From Thermoplasmatota archaeon (GTDB lineage Archaea; Thermoplasmatota; Penumbrarchaeia; Penumbrarchaeales; Penumbrarchaeaceae), in the NCBI GenBank assembly GCA_029762535.1, contig JARVGK010000002.1, positions 1 through 64,000 of the forward strand: 64,000 nt of DNA, written 5' to 3'. A program made the position numbers and the translations under genes. Below are positions 42,135-51,385 of this stretch, piece by piece. The notes below the pieces were generated by a model. That model saw only the letters and a program-made list of their open reading frames with translations, ran no database searches and was not told the DNA's origin. Numbering within the stretch: the stretch's first letter is position 1; the number at the start of each line of letters is the position of its first letter.

Positions 42135-44156
42135 CTAAAACACTCCAAAGTATTTCATTATATCAGAGATAACTGCAAGAGCTCCTATAATAGAGAAAAT
42201 TAAAGAACCATAAGCAGCATATTGCGCTGCTGTAACTATCCATTTAGGAATATTTAAAAGCTTACAAGTTAACAAATATGCTGATACTTTTTCTGCTTTT
42301 TTATATAATGATACAGCAATTGCAGATATCAAAATACTTAACCCTGCAAAAATAGCTTGAAAAATAAGCCTGTCCTCATCGTCCATTTTAATAAAAAATA
42401 AAGTCGCTGTTATAGCTGAAATAAAAAGAGCAAAAAAGGCTAAAATAACAGATTTTAATCCATCTTTTACCATCTTATTACAACTTAACTTTGCTTGATT
42501 AGCGTCTACTTGTTGAGACCTAAACTCTTTGTGTCCATAAACATTAATTTTTTGAGTTATTCTTTTCCATTCATTGAAAGCTACCGTGGATTTTTTTCCG
42601 TAATAAAAAAAGGTAAAACCTGAATAAATGAGAGTAAGAAATGAAAATATCAAACTGAATACAGTGAATCCTCCAGTTATTAAGGAATATGAGTCTTTAG
42701 TTTGTTCTTGGTCCCCAAATAATCCTGATTTTTCCAATAATAAAAAAATAACACCAATTGGATTATTATATAAATTTGCGATATCTTCAAAAACACCTCC
42801 AATAGCACTACCTAAGGCATTTATTAATATTGGTACAATCATATCAACTGCTAAGGTTACCAATATTCCGATAATATTTATGTAAGGTAATGATAATAGA
42901 GATAATGCATTTATTGCTATTAATATTATAGAGAAAACCGTAAATATTGGCGTATTCCAAATTAAATTAAAAATATCCATAAATGAATCAATTAACGAAA
43001 TATCATTAACACCTTTGATAAAATCTACTATGGGTTGGAATAAAAATATTATATAGTAAATAGCATCGATAATTACGTTTAACAACATGTTTATTGGACT
43101 CATTATCAATGATTTAATCGAATCAAGTATCCAATTCAGTATGCCAGAAGCTAATTCCGTGACAAATTTAGCTATAGATAGTAAGGCTCCAAGGTATGCT
43201 GAAACAACAATTTCTGCTATTGATTTTAATTCATCATTCTTGAAACCTATATTGCCATTTCTATCCATCGCAGTAAGGTTGATTTTGAAACCCTTCACAA
43301 ACGCTCTGGCATATTGATCTATTCCTGTAAGTTCCCACTCAAATGTATTGGAAATATTCACTGAGTTATTGCAGTATTTTATAACATCTGGTAATCCGGA
43401 AATATATATAGCAACATAATTCAATCCAAAAATATCTTTGACACCAATATCTATGCTTACCTTCAACCCTGAGGGGATCTTTATTCCAAGATATCTATCG
43501 AAAGAGATTTTATATTGACAATCGAACTTCCAAATAGTTGGCGGTTCCCCATCGATACCTGTTGCTGAACTGTTGAAATCACCATTCAACTCTTCATAGT
43601 CTGTTTTTCCATCTCCATCAGTATCTATCTTTGTTGGATCTGTTACATTCTTGTATTCATCAAAATCATTAATTCCGTCACCATCAGTATCAACAAGTCT
43701 AGGATTTGATGAAACGGTATATTTTATTTTGTGTTCCCTTGTCGCTTCATAAACTATTGATACAGTCCAACCATCCAATTCCATTTTATCTGACATTCCG
43801 TCGCCGTCAGTGTCCATTTTCGTGGGATCCGTCTCTCCGGGATCGAGAATTCCATTTCTATTTTTGTCTTCTTCTGTATCATTTAATCCGTCATTATCGG
43901 AATCCTTGGAGAGCGGGTTGTACCCGAATTCAATTTCTTTATTATCTCTTATTGAGTCTTGGTCCGTATCCCAACTGTTTGGGTTTGTTTCGGTCCAAAC
44001 TTCATTATTTGAGTATATTCCATCTCCATTGTCTCCGTCTATTCTTCCATTCCTATTACGATCTTCTATTCCATCTTTTATTGTGTCTTTCATTTTTTTC
44101 GGTATTTTGTCATTATTTATGTCATTATCATACCTTATTATGTCATTATTATACAT
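42135..44156 (-). CDS. Large cassette protein 2: calcium-repeat head, Ig-like domain, polytopic tail
   Basis: 673 residues from ATG 44156; ATG 44093 (MKDTIKDGIEDRN) is the alternative and the point where homology with the other cassettes starts. Head repeats include DSDNDGLNDTEED, DTDGDGMSDKME, DTDGDGINDFDE and DTDGDGKTDYEE. The Ig-like module is VKDIFGLNYVAIYISGLP...INLTAMDRNGNIGF. The rest is strongly hydrophobic with perhaps eight membrane helices, unlike proteins 1 and 3 in sequence. No signal peptide. The bases coding for the first 20 residues are a short AT-rich repeat (ATAATGACATA), pointing to a 5'-deleted gene. Confidence 0.75.
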   Translation of the reverse strand: MYNNDIIRYDNDINNDKIPKKMKDTIKDGIEDRNRNGRIDGDNGDGIYSNNEVWTETNPNSWDTDQDSIRDNKEIEFGYNPLSKDSDNDGLNDTEEDKNRNGILDPGETDPTKMDTDGDGMSDKMELDGWTVSIVYEATREHKIKYTVSSNPRLVDTDGDGINDFDEYKNVTDPTKIDTDGDGKTDYEELNGDFNSSATGIDGEPPTIWKFDCQYKISFDRYLGIKIPSGLKVSIDIGVKDIFGLNYVAIYISGLPDVIKYCNNSVNISNTFEWELTGIDQYARAFVKGFKINLTAMDRNGNIGFKNDELKSIAEIVVSAYLGALLSIAKFVTELASGILNWILDSIKSLIMSPINMLLNVIIDAIYYIIFLFQPIVDFIKGVNDISLIDSFMDIFNLIWNTPIFTVFSIILIAINALSLLSLPYINIIGILVTLAVDMIVPILINALGSAIGGVFEDIANLYNNPIGVIFLLLEKSGLFGDQEQTKDSYSLITGGFTVFSLIFSFLTLIYSGFTFFYYGKKSTVAFNEWKRITQKINVYGHKEFRSQQVDANQAKLSCNKMVKDGLKSVILAFFALFISAITATLFFIKMDDEDRLIFQAIFAGLSILISAIAVSLYKKAEKVSAYLLTCKLLNIPKWIVTAAQYAAYGSLIFSIIGALAVISDIMKYFGVF

Positions 44157-44172
44157 TTTAAACGTAAAGGAA

Positions 44173-44330
44173 GGAGGTGCATGCTTCGCATGCAGATCCC
44201 CGAGGATCGTCTCTGCAAGTGTTTCACACAGCAGGCCGATCTATCATTACATTTTAGTCCCATTCCCTCTGGGCGCCTGCGCTGGCCTCCACCGCAGACC
44301 CCTCCGGCCTGCTCGGCGCCCTAAGTTCTA
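44173..44330. repeat. Repeat block L (L3) upstream of cassette 2
   Basis: GGAGGTGCATGC with palindrome at 44179-44193, then stem GGGCGCC (44271-44277) / GGCGCCC (44315-44321) with a 37-base spacer. Compared with the 40783 copy, A-T has become G-C and C-G has become G-C at paired positions. Confidence 0.7.
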
Positions 44331-44335
44331 TAAAA

Positions 44336-44415
44336 ATACCGCCTTAGCTAACACAGTACAGCCTTTCTTCACAGGATCCCTTCCGGAGATCCTCCGTTCA
44401 GCAGTGTACCGGAGT
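44336..44415. repeat. Dispersed fragment, shared with 52232-52300
   Basis: Both contain CGCCTTAGCT, CTTTCTTCAC, GGATCC and GATCCTCCGTTCA in the same order. Probably part of the element left block that moves with it. Confidence 0.6.
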
Positions 44416-44469
44416 TAAATAGATCATACCAGTATGTCCTTGTTGATATATATTGTTTATCTGATATGA

Positions 44470-44714
44470 TCTCGCCCCCTTGTCTCCTCGATGCGAATTC
44501 ACAGGCTTCAGCTCATAAAAATATTACCGTAAGCCCTAACCCTACTTCCTTTCGCTTCCAGGACTCTTCGCATCTCGTCACACTCCCACCCCTATACCGC
44601 ATTACATTCGCAGGCTCATTACATTGACCTCGTTACACTTTCCCATCTTCCTGAAGTACGTAGTCAGTCGATGAGACGGGGGCGAGAAGGTGGCCATTTG
44701 TCCTAAACGTAAAT
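44470..44714. repeat. Repeat block R, longest copy (R3)
   Basis: TCTCGCCCCCTTG to CCTAAACGTAAAT. Keeps the GATGCGAA/TTCGCATC pair and extends past CAGTCGATGAG with GGTGGCCATTTGTCC, also seen in the fragment ending at 30382, which may mark the true block end. Confidence 0.85.
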
Positions 44715-44917
44715 AAATCTTTGATCATTTTAAAAATAATACTATCATCTTCATTATTATTTTCTCCCTTTTCTTCTTTAGTATCCATTAAAGTAAGTAT
44801 TAAAATTAAAGCAAATGAAAGACCAATTGTAACAACAGTAGTTGCACCAAAAGAAGCTCCATCGATTATAAATAATATTAAAACAATTGCCAACTGAACA
44901 GCAAATAATAAACCCAA
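44633..44917 (-). pseudogene. Truncated small membrane protein fused to repeat sequence
   Basis: 94 codons from a TTG. The first 70 residues are an AT-rich two-helix membrane protein (VQLAIVLILFIIDGASFGATTVVTIGLSFALILILTLM) with an acidic tail; the last 25 are translated R block. Looks like the partner gene of a lost cassette, truncated by the repeat. Confidence 0.5.
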
Positions 44918-45242
44918 AAAATATAAAATAAAGAAAATATTTATTAATTATATTCAATATTTGTACTTAATAGTTTAGCGCCAAGGCCATATCATTATAT
45001 TTTTAACTTTTTTTAATTTGTTATATTTTTTTTTTCATTTATTTTTGATTTTAGTATCTCTACTTTTTATTTATAATGATTAATAAAAATTTTTGTTGAA
45101 TAATGACTTATTAATTTGAATATAATGAAACAAAAATCAGTAAAATAGAACCTAATAGAATCATTAAAAATATATTTATATTACGCCTCTATATGTTAAA
45201 TATTATTTAAAATTTGGTCTATTATTAATTATCGATATTATA
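44918..45242. other. AT-rich intergenic stretch
   Basis: About 325 bases of very AT-rich sequence with poly-T runs. I see no gene, repeat or clear signal beyond generic TATA-like sequence. Confidence 0.6.
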
Positions 45243-45491
45243 TCATTTTGAAAAAATACCTCTATAGTCTTCTTCCATATCATTCACATTTCTCTTAAAT
45301 GAACTTATTAATAATTGAGATATAAAAAATACAAGAGACCATAAAATATAAAATATTAATATTATTTTAATATTATTACCGTTCTCATATAAAATATTTA
45401 ATAGAAATTCGTATGTTAAAGATATTAATAGAAAAACATTACATAATATATGCCAAAATATCAAGAATCGATACATTGTTTTATTTTTCAT
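45243..45491 (-). CDS. Small membrane protein, cassette partner
   Basis: 82 residues with two transmembrane helices (YRFLIFWHILCNVFLLISLTYEFLL and IILIFYILWSLVFFISQLLI) and a charged C-terminus. The ATG lies two bases after the stop of the 45494 gene. No similarity to other partners beyond plan. AT-rich. Function unknown. Confidence 0.7.
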   Translation of the reverse strand: MKNKTMYRFLIFWHILCNVFLLISLTYEFLLNILYENGNNIKIILIFYILWSLVFFISQLLISSFKRNVNDMEEDYRGIFSK

Positions 45492-45493
45492 AT

Positions 45494-48121
45494 TTAATCA
45501 ACTCCATAGTCATCCCAATTATCCATATAATAGTAGGAAATTATAATATTGCCAAAATCGATTAATGTAGAACTCCACATTAAAACTGAAAACCATTGAA
45601 ATGCAACTGAATTTAAAATATTTGGAATAATATTTAATATCGTAGCACCCCATGCATTATAAATTGAATATCTTCTATCTGAATTACGTAATTCTTCATT
45701 AGGAACTGATGATCGGCCATCAACATAAACATCAAAGAATTCTGCAATGATTGTGAAATCACCTGCATAGAAATATGACATTGATTGAAGATCTAATAAA
45801 AATGAACATAATGATAATATACTTCCTAACATATATATCATTTGAACTATAAAAATAGGCAATTTTTCAAATAAAGAAGGCACCGCATATCCAAGTGACA
45901 ATAAGCCGATAACTAAGAAATTTGATAACAATACTATCAAATCACCTAGTAAACTGAATATTCCTAATAAAAACCACCATTCATTCCACGATAAACCTGC
46001 AACACCAGTTTCATCCCCCCATAGTTCTTCGATTTTTTGTGGGTCATTTATCATTTCCAACTCATTAATTAAAACTTTTTCTGCTATTTCAAACTCCCGC
46101 TGCAATTGATTTAAGAGATTGTTGTAATTAATTGGATTGATTATTAACTTTTTTAAGGTATTTAATATATTACATAATGTTTCAATTACATTGTTATTAT
46201 AATGGTTCAAATCAGAGAAATCAAATGAATATATTATACTTATAACATTATTAAGTGTAACTTTATCTTTATCCACATCTATATTATTCCAAATTAAATA
46301 ATAATATATACAAGATTCTAAAACCTTTAAGACTTCTTCAATTATTATTGGTAAGAAATCAATTATTGGGGAAATTATAATACTAATATAATATAAATAT
46401 TTAAATAATTGTGAAATAAATGGATTCTCTTGCAATGTGTCTATAACTGACTTGGAAATTGATAGAGTATAATTTAAATTATTGAGCAATGTGTTAATAA
46501 CTTCAATATAAATCTGGATTACCTTAGATAATATTGGTAGTATAATAATGGCTAGTTTTACTAATTCTCCAATTATTTTCTCTATTAATATTTCAGAAAT
46601 ACTACTTACTCGCTCATATTTAAATCCTATATTCCCATTTTCATCCTCAGCAGTTATGTTAACTTCAAAGCTGTTAAACAAGGACCTCACTGCTTGTCTC
46701 GCATCCAATGTGAAATTAAATTCCTTGTTGGTAACTTCTGTAGAACATCCACAGTAGATTTTCTCATCACCAACTCCTCCGAGATGGACGTTGATCCAAT
46801 TGATTCCGAATATATCTGCGGCACTGATCTTGATCTTGACCTGATATTCCACAACGATCTTCAGATTCCATAAAGGTCCACTTGCTTCTGTGACCAATTC
46901 ATAATCTGCATCGAAATCGGTAAATGTAGGTGGTTGGCCATCTATCCCTGTTGGTGAACTTCCATATTCGTAATCTATTTCATCCTTATCGTTGATACCG
47001 TCTCCATCCGTGTCTGCTTTATTGGGATCCGTTCCGTTCTCGAATTCTCCTCCGTCATTGATGCCATCTTCATCATAATCAGATATAAGAGGATCAGAAT
47101 ATACTTGGTATTGATCTATTATCTCGTATGTATTTTCGTAGATTATGAGTACAGTCCATCTGTCAAGTTCCATTTTATCCGAAAGTCCATCTCCATCCGT
47201 ATCTGCATTTATAGCTGATGTTTCGTCTCCATCTCTTATTCCATTTCCGTTCAGATCCTCTTCGTTATCGGGGATCCCATCCCCGTCTGAATCCTTTGAG
47301 AGTGGATTGTATCCCCATTGGATTTCCGCAGAATCATTGAATCCGTCACTGTCAGTATCGTTAGAATTTGGGTTTGTTTCGGTCCAAACTTCATTATTTG
47401 AATATATTCCGTCTCCATTGTCTCCGTCTATTCTTCCATTCCTATTACGATCTTCTCCGGTAACCTGTTCCGGAGATCGCGGAGATCGCGGATCGATATA
47501 TGGACTTCTTGTAACATATTTATAATAGAACTGAGACAGATATTCCAATATTATCGCGATCTTTGCAAGATCTATTCCATCTTTTATTGTGTCGTTATCC
47601 ATGGCGCGAAGCGCCGGGGACGCGGAAAACCCTCTGCACCGCAAGATGGATCGGGTTTTTCGAACGTCAGTATCCTCATTGTACGGATCCGTCGTGCAAT
47701 GATCAAGATATGGGAAGGGACTTCCCATGTCGAGAAAATCTTTGATTTTCTCAAGATCAGGAACGAAATAACCACGGGAGAGATCGGTATCCACGGACTC
47801 AGATCCAGGCTTGTAACCCAGTTCCAGACCGTCATATAGGCCATCATCCTGGAAGCGAATGCTTCCGGGATGTGGAAAATCTATGATTTTCCGAACATTA
47901 TCCGAGTCCGGACCAGGACGAGAGACAAAAGGCAATACTCTGTCATAACGAGACATGGTCCGATAAAACAGTAAGATTACATTGACGTTGAAAATCCGAA
48001 GGATTTTTATGCCGTCAGGATCCACTGCGTTGATCATTCCGTCTTCGTCATGGTCCATCCACCATTTATTATCACCGATGGACTCGTTATAATCCCTAAC
48101 GCCATCGTCATCGCTGTCCAT
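45494..48121 (-). CDS. Large cassette protein 3: longest calcium-repeat head, 5'-truncated
   Basis: 875 residues from the first ATG (MDSDDDGVRDYNESIGD). Coding character continues upstream in frame to 48310 (GDTNQNGRWDKGEKWQETSPND) with no start codon before a TAA, so the true N-terminus is lost. The first 220 residues are divergent calcium repeats broken by small palindrome-coded inserts. From EDRNRNGRIDGDNGDG on, it matches proteins 1 and 2: repeats (DSDGDGIPDNEED, DTDGDGLSDKME, DTDGDGINDKDE), SSPTGIDGQPP and an Ig-like module (AADIFGINWINVHLGGVG...INITAEDENGNIGF). A variable polytopic tail with a coiled region (LNQLQREFEIAEKVLINELEM) ends it. Most complete member of the array and farthest upstream. 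Confidence 0.72.
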   Translation of the reverse strand: MDSDDDGVRDYNESIGDNKWWMDHDEDGMINAVDPDGIKILRIFNVNVILLFYRTMSRYDRVLPFVSRPGPDSDNVRKIIDFPHPGSIRFQDDGLYDGLELGYKPGSESVDTDLSRGYFVPDLEKIKDFLDMGSPFPYLDHCTTDPYNEDTDVRKTRSILRCRGFSASPALRAMDNDTIKDGIDLAKIAIILEYLSQFYYKYVTRSPYIDPRSPRSPEQVTGEDRNRNGRIDGDNGDGIYSNNEVWTETNPNSNDTDSDGFNDSAEIQWGYNPLSKDSDGDGIPDNEEDLNGNGIRDGDETSAINADTDGDGLSDKMELDRWTVLIIYENTYEIIDQYQVYSDPLISDYDEDGINDGGEFENGTDPNKADTDGDGINDKDEIDYEYGSSPTGIDGQPPTFTDFDADYELVTEASGPLWNLKIVVEYQVKIKISAADIFGINWINVHLGGVGDEKIYCGCSTEVTNKEFNFTLDARQAVRSLFNSFEVNITAEDENGNIGFKYERVSSISEILIEKIIGELVKLAIIILPILSKVIQIYIEVINTLLNNLNYTLSISKSVIDTLQENPFISQLFKYLYYISIIISPIIDFLPIIIEEVLKVLESCIYYYLIWNNIDVDKDKVTLNNVISIIYSFDFSDLNHYNNNVIETLCNILNTLKKLIINPINYNNLLNQLQREFEIAEKVLINELEMINDPQKIEELWGDETGVAGLSWNEWWFLLGIFSLLGDLIVLLSNFLVIGLLSLGYAVPSLFEKLPIFIVQMIYMLGSILSLCSFLLDLQSMSYFYAGDFTIIAEFFDVYVDGRSSVPNEELRNSDRRYSIYNAWGATILNIIPNILNSVAFQWFSVLMWSSTLIDFGNIIISYYYMDNWDDYGVD

Positions 48122-48813
48122 GTCATTGGGGGATGTCTCCTGCCATTTCTCGCCCTTGTCCCATCTGCCGTTCTGGTTCGTGTCACCCTTGATCTTGCCA
48201 TCACCATAGTGATAACCAAAGTAGTCGTCGTGTATGTAGTCCTCGCCTTTCTCATAGGATCCTCCCGGGATCCAATCTTCTCGCCGGAATGGCGAGAAGG
48301 AGGGAACCCTTTATAAAAGAACAAAAACAGAGATGCCCGCCCCGAGTCCTGAAAACAGGGGATCCATATCCGATCAAAAAAAAGAGACCCGCCCGTCCCG
48401 AGTCTTTTTTCAGTACCCTGGCTACCTCTAAAATGACAATTCAGAGGTGCCCGCCCCGAGTCCTAAAAACCTGGGATCCAAAGAAGATCCTCCTTAACAC
48501 CCCTGCCCGCGTCGAGTCCCAAACTGCCTCATGTCGGGGCCCCACGCGGGGCCCAATGCGGGGCCCCATGTCGAGGCTTGAAAAGCCAAGACATCGGGAA
48601 AATTTCCAGGGGAAATTTTTCAAAGATGTCGACGCCTGGAAGGCTAGACATGCCGGTAATCACGAAGAACGAAGTTCAAGAGATCGAGGAAATCTTGAAG
48701 ATCGAAGATCGAGAGATGTGGAAAAACTCGCTGATCGAAGATCAAGAGGTCGGGAAAATCGCATCAGCGATTTTTTAAGAATCCCAAAGGGATTTTTCAA
48801 ACATCCGAAGGAT
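47603..48813. repeat. Cluster of short perfect palindromes
   Basis: At least eleven hairpins with 3-5 base loops: GGCGC-gaa-GCGCC (47603), ATGGGAAG-gga-CTTCCCAT (47710), GAGAAAATC-ttt-GATTTTCTC (47732), GGAAGC-gaat-GCTTCC (47851), GGAAAATC-tat-GATTTTCC (47874), AAAATCC-gaa-GGATTTT (47991), CTTCTCGCC-ggaat-GGCGAGAAG (48277), GGCTT-gaa-AAGCC (48575), AAAATTTCC-agg-GGAAATTTT (48599), AAAATCGC-atca-GCGATTTT (48755), AATCCC-aaa-GGGATT (48780). They lie in and upstream of the head of cassette protein 3. Confidence 0.85.
48335..48520. repeat. Four 15-16 base repeats spaced 56-58 bases
   Basis: GCCCGCCCCGAGTCCT (48335), GCCCGTCCCGAGTCT (48391), GCCCGCCCCGAGTCCT (48449) and GCCCGCGTCGAGTCCC (48505). 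On the minus strand they could be relics of calcium-repeat coding DNA. The stretch to 49111 also holds GGGGCCCC repeats (48536-48567) and has no supportable gene. Confidence 0.7.
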
Positions 48814-49111
48814 TTTCTCAGGGTCACCTTTGTGATTTTCGAAGCACGTCGAGTCCTGAAAGTATTTTCGCCTCTTTCAACAATGGCCCGGAAGATCCCC
48901 CAAGAAAGGAAAAAGGGACATTTTTTAGAAGGAAGTTATCTCCCCTCATGAAGGTGTGCATCCCTCAAGTAACTCTCATGATGTCGGTTTCGCATGTTAT
49001 TCCTCCCTATACGAAGTGGAAGCCGATATTCGAGTGAGGGAATAAACATTCTCCCGAAAGGGATCTGTTGACGGATCACCTGCCATCAAGGAGAAGATTC
49101 AATGGATGTTA

Positions 49112-50485
49112 TCAATTCTGCTCCTTTAAGACACCTTTGTGGCCCCTTTGACCCCTTTGTGACCCCTTTAGAACATAATAAGTGCCTTTTCCGGTTGTTC
49201 CATGTTTTTCGAACAGGTTTAATTTCACGAGTTCTTCAAAATCTCGGCTGGATGTCTTTTTTGATACACCGAAGAGGTCTTGGTATTCATTATTTGTTAT
49301 CTTTCCCCTATCCTTCACATATACAACCGCTTTTATCTGCCGTTCGTTCAGCCCGGTCTTGATCAGATGTTCTTCACTGTAAACATCCTTGTAAAAGTAA
49401 ATGGACAGACCGCCGGTTTCTTCTTTGAATTCCGGTTCCGGAAGACCGTGATCCAAGCATAGATCAACAATTCTCATGGTACCAGAACCCCATTTTTCAA
49501 TATAACCGGCGTAGTAAAAGACATAGGCGAGCGATCTATTCCTGGGTATCGATCCGTGCTCCTTTTTCAGGTCTTCAACGGTTATCTCATGTGGCAGTTT
49601 TCCGGGGTTCCACACTTTGATCCGATCGTCATATACCTTTATCTGGATATCGGCGGTGCTCAGATAATCCCGATGGATCAGGGCATTTATCAAACCCTCT
49701 CTAATGGCCTCAAGAGGATAATCCCATATGTCTTTTCTTTCTATCCCTTTGATCTCGAATCTAACGTTCAGATGCTTTTTTATCCCTTCAAGTAAGGCAT
49801 CCACCTGTTTGAAGAGATTCCCTGTGGCCTCAACGGTGTCAAGAATGTCTATGTCTGTCTTGAACCTTCCAACGCGTGCACCCGAACTGGTGATATACCG
49901 TTGCGGTTTCATGCCGAACAACAATACGCCCGCATTTGTGAGTTTTCCATCCCCGATCAATTCAAGATTCTTCAATATCTTCCCGACATCGTCCTTTTCT
50001 GAAATCTCAGGCAGTCTTTTTTTTGCCATCCCAATGAAGCGTTCAAATGTCTCCTTGTCCAGGTCGTCGATCCCTGCGTTTGACGGTAGGGCGTCCCAGG
50101 TTCTACCCGACCTTGAAAGTAGAAAAACCGTCAGATCGGCGCCGGAGACTTCCTGAACGGTGCTGCCGGTCCTTTTGTAGAATCTTCCGCTATAAGAGAT
50201 CGGGTTGATCGATGGTTCGATCTCGATCCTGATCGTTTCCTTCCCTTCAACCTCATCCAAATTGACATGCGGAATGATAGAGAGCTTATTTTTTATCTTG
50301 TTCGGTATATCTTCCAATAGTTTCTTCGCATTTTTAACTCCTATTAAGTTTCCATTATCGTCTATACCAACAACCAGATCTCCCCCCTCGGAATTTGCAA
50401 ATGCAGAAATGGTCTTCAGACATTCGTCACTCCATGATGATTTGAACTCAAGGTTTTGCCCTTCCATTTTTTCAATATTCTTCAT
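49112..50485 (-). CDS. AlbA_2 (Schlafen-type) DNA-binding regulator with HATPase-like C-terminal region
   Basis: 457 residues: NLEFKSSWSDECLKTISAFANSEGGDLVVGIDDNGNLIGV is the AlbA_2/AAA_4 domain. YPLEAIREGLINALIHRDYLSTADIQIKVYDDRIKVWNPGKLP is the RecG-like HATPase_c_4 region. A C-terminal winged helix (LNERQIKAVVYVKDRGKITNNEYQDLFGVSKKTSSRDFEELV) completes the usual layout. Homologues are predicted regulators found in defence islands. The tail (QRGQRGHKGVLKEQN) comes from a short degenerate repeat (CCCCTTTG) near 49140. Confidence 0.9.
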   Translation of the reverse strand: MKNIEKMEGQNLEFKSSWSDECLKTISAFANSEGGDLVVGIDDNGNLIGVKNAKKLLEDIPNKIKNKLSIIPHVNLDEVEGKETIRIEIEPSINPISYSGRFYKRTGSTVQEVSGADLTVFLLSRSGRTWDALPSNAGIDDLDKETFERFIGMAKKRLPEISEKDDVGKILKNLELIGDGKLTNAGVLLFGMKPQRYITSSGARVGRFKTDIDILDTVEATGNLFKQVDALLEGIKKHLNVRFEIKGIERKDIWDYPLEAIREGLINALIHRDYLSTADIQIKVYDDRIKVWNPGKLPHEITVEDLKKEHGSIPRNRSLAYVFYYAGYIEKWGSGTMRIVDLCLDHGLPEPEFKEETGGLSIYFYKDVYSEEHLIKTGLNERQIKAVVYVKDRGKITNNEYQDLFGVSKKTSSRDFEELVKLNLFEKHGTTGKGTYYVLKGSQRGQRGHKGVLKEQN

Positions 50486-50956
50486 ATCATAAGCTCCATC
50501 TCTTTCATTTTTTTCTTAATAAAATTACAACGACGGGATAGGGACGTTCATACCTTCTAATCATTGTGAGATAGAAGTATTGTCATAAGATATAACCCTT
50601 ATGGGGTGTATGTGGAAAGTATAAGTGTGAGAGGAATAGGTGATAGTTCACATCTTTTACCCCAGGGAATGATTGGATAAAGACCCCGGGATCGGGAGGG
50701 CAAAGCCCAAGAGGGAAGGAGGGGGATCCCCCAAGAAAGGAAAAAGAATCAATCCCCCAAGACCACCTCTAAGGGGATCTCCCCAACGATGTGGGGACAT
50801 TCTGCGAGAGGGAGGATACCACTCCCACTTTGACGCGGATCCTCCGGAGAAAAGTGAGAATATATGGAACTCATTCAAGACCCGATCATAATGAAAAACG
50901 TTTTTTATAATATGAACTCCACAGGTATTCCCTTCAAATTGCATTAATCATGGATC
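50486..50956. other. Intergenic region, GC-rich repeats
   Basis: No gene supported. Around 50680-50850 the sequence carries GGGGGATCCCCC-like stretches similar in style to 31224-31402, 52060-52210 and 53400-53590, each between toxin-antitoxin or cassette genes. Confidence 0.5.
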
Positions 50957-51385
50957 CTATTCGTCATCCGAAGGATCGTTCAATATCTCATCGACCGCAT
51001 CGATGAACATCTTAGCATAATCGATACCTGATCTGGCATCATCATACAGTGGAGCGTAATCGATACCGTAGAGGCTCTCGTGCCTGTTCTTCCTGTAGAT
51101 ATCGAACAAGTCCGAATATTCCCGGAGTTCTGGGTGTTCTTCCCTCAGGAATGCGGCGATGCAGACATGGCTCCTTTCCTTGAATCCGGCCAAGAGCAGA
51201 GACCTTGCAGCGTGGAACATGGCCGTATAAGATGAAATGATCGACAGGTCCATCATGCCGTACTCGTAACTCCGCTCGGAATTCTCGAGATGATGTCTCG
51301 CATTCTCCATCTCCTTATGGATCGTCTCTTCGGTGAAGGAATGCGGTGTGAGCAGACCTTTCTTTATGCAATCCTTCATGTTCAT
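50957..51385 (-). CDS. HEPN-domain protein paired with MNT
   Basis: 142 residues, all-helical HEPN fold (IHKEMENARHHLENSERSYEYGMMDLSIISSYTAMFHAARSLLLAGF). The conserved site reads YRKNRHESLYG, the non-canonical form of the PF05168 subfamily rather than the Rx4-6H RNase motif, so catalytic activity is uncertain. Start overlaps the stop of the MNT gene by four bases (ATGA). Confidence 0.82.
   Translation of the reverse strand: MNMKDCIKKGLLTPHSFTEETIHKEMENARHHLENSERSYEYGMMDLSIISSYTAMFHAARSLLLAGFKERSHVCIAAFLREEHPELREYSDLFDIYRKNRHESLYGIDYAPLYDDARSGIDYAKMFIDAVDEILNDPSDDE

Noticed and set aside
48335..48520. CRISPR-like array
   Set aside because: Repeats are only 15-16 bp, imperfect, four in number, without leader or cas genes.
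48289..48951. Plus-strand 220-residue basic ORF
   Set aside because: It lies antisense to a worn calcium-repeat region, is built from hairpins and short repeats (CPPRVLKT twice), and matches no protein pattern.
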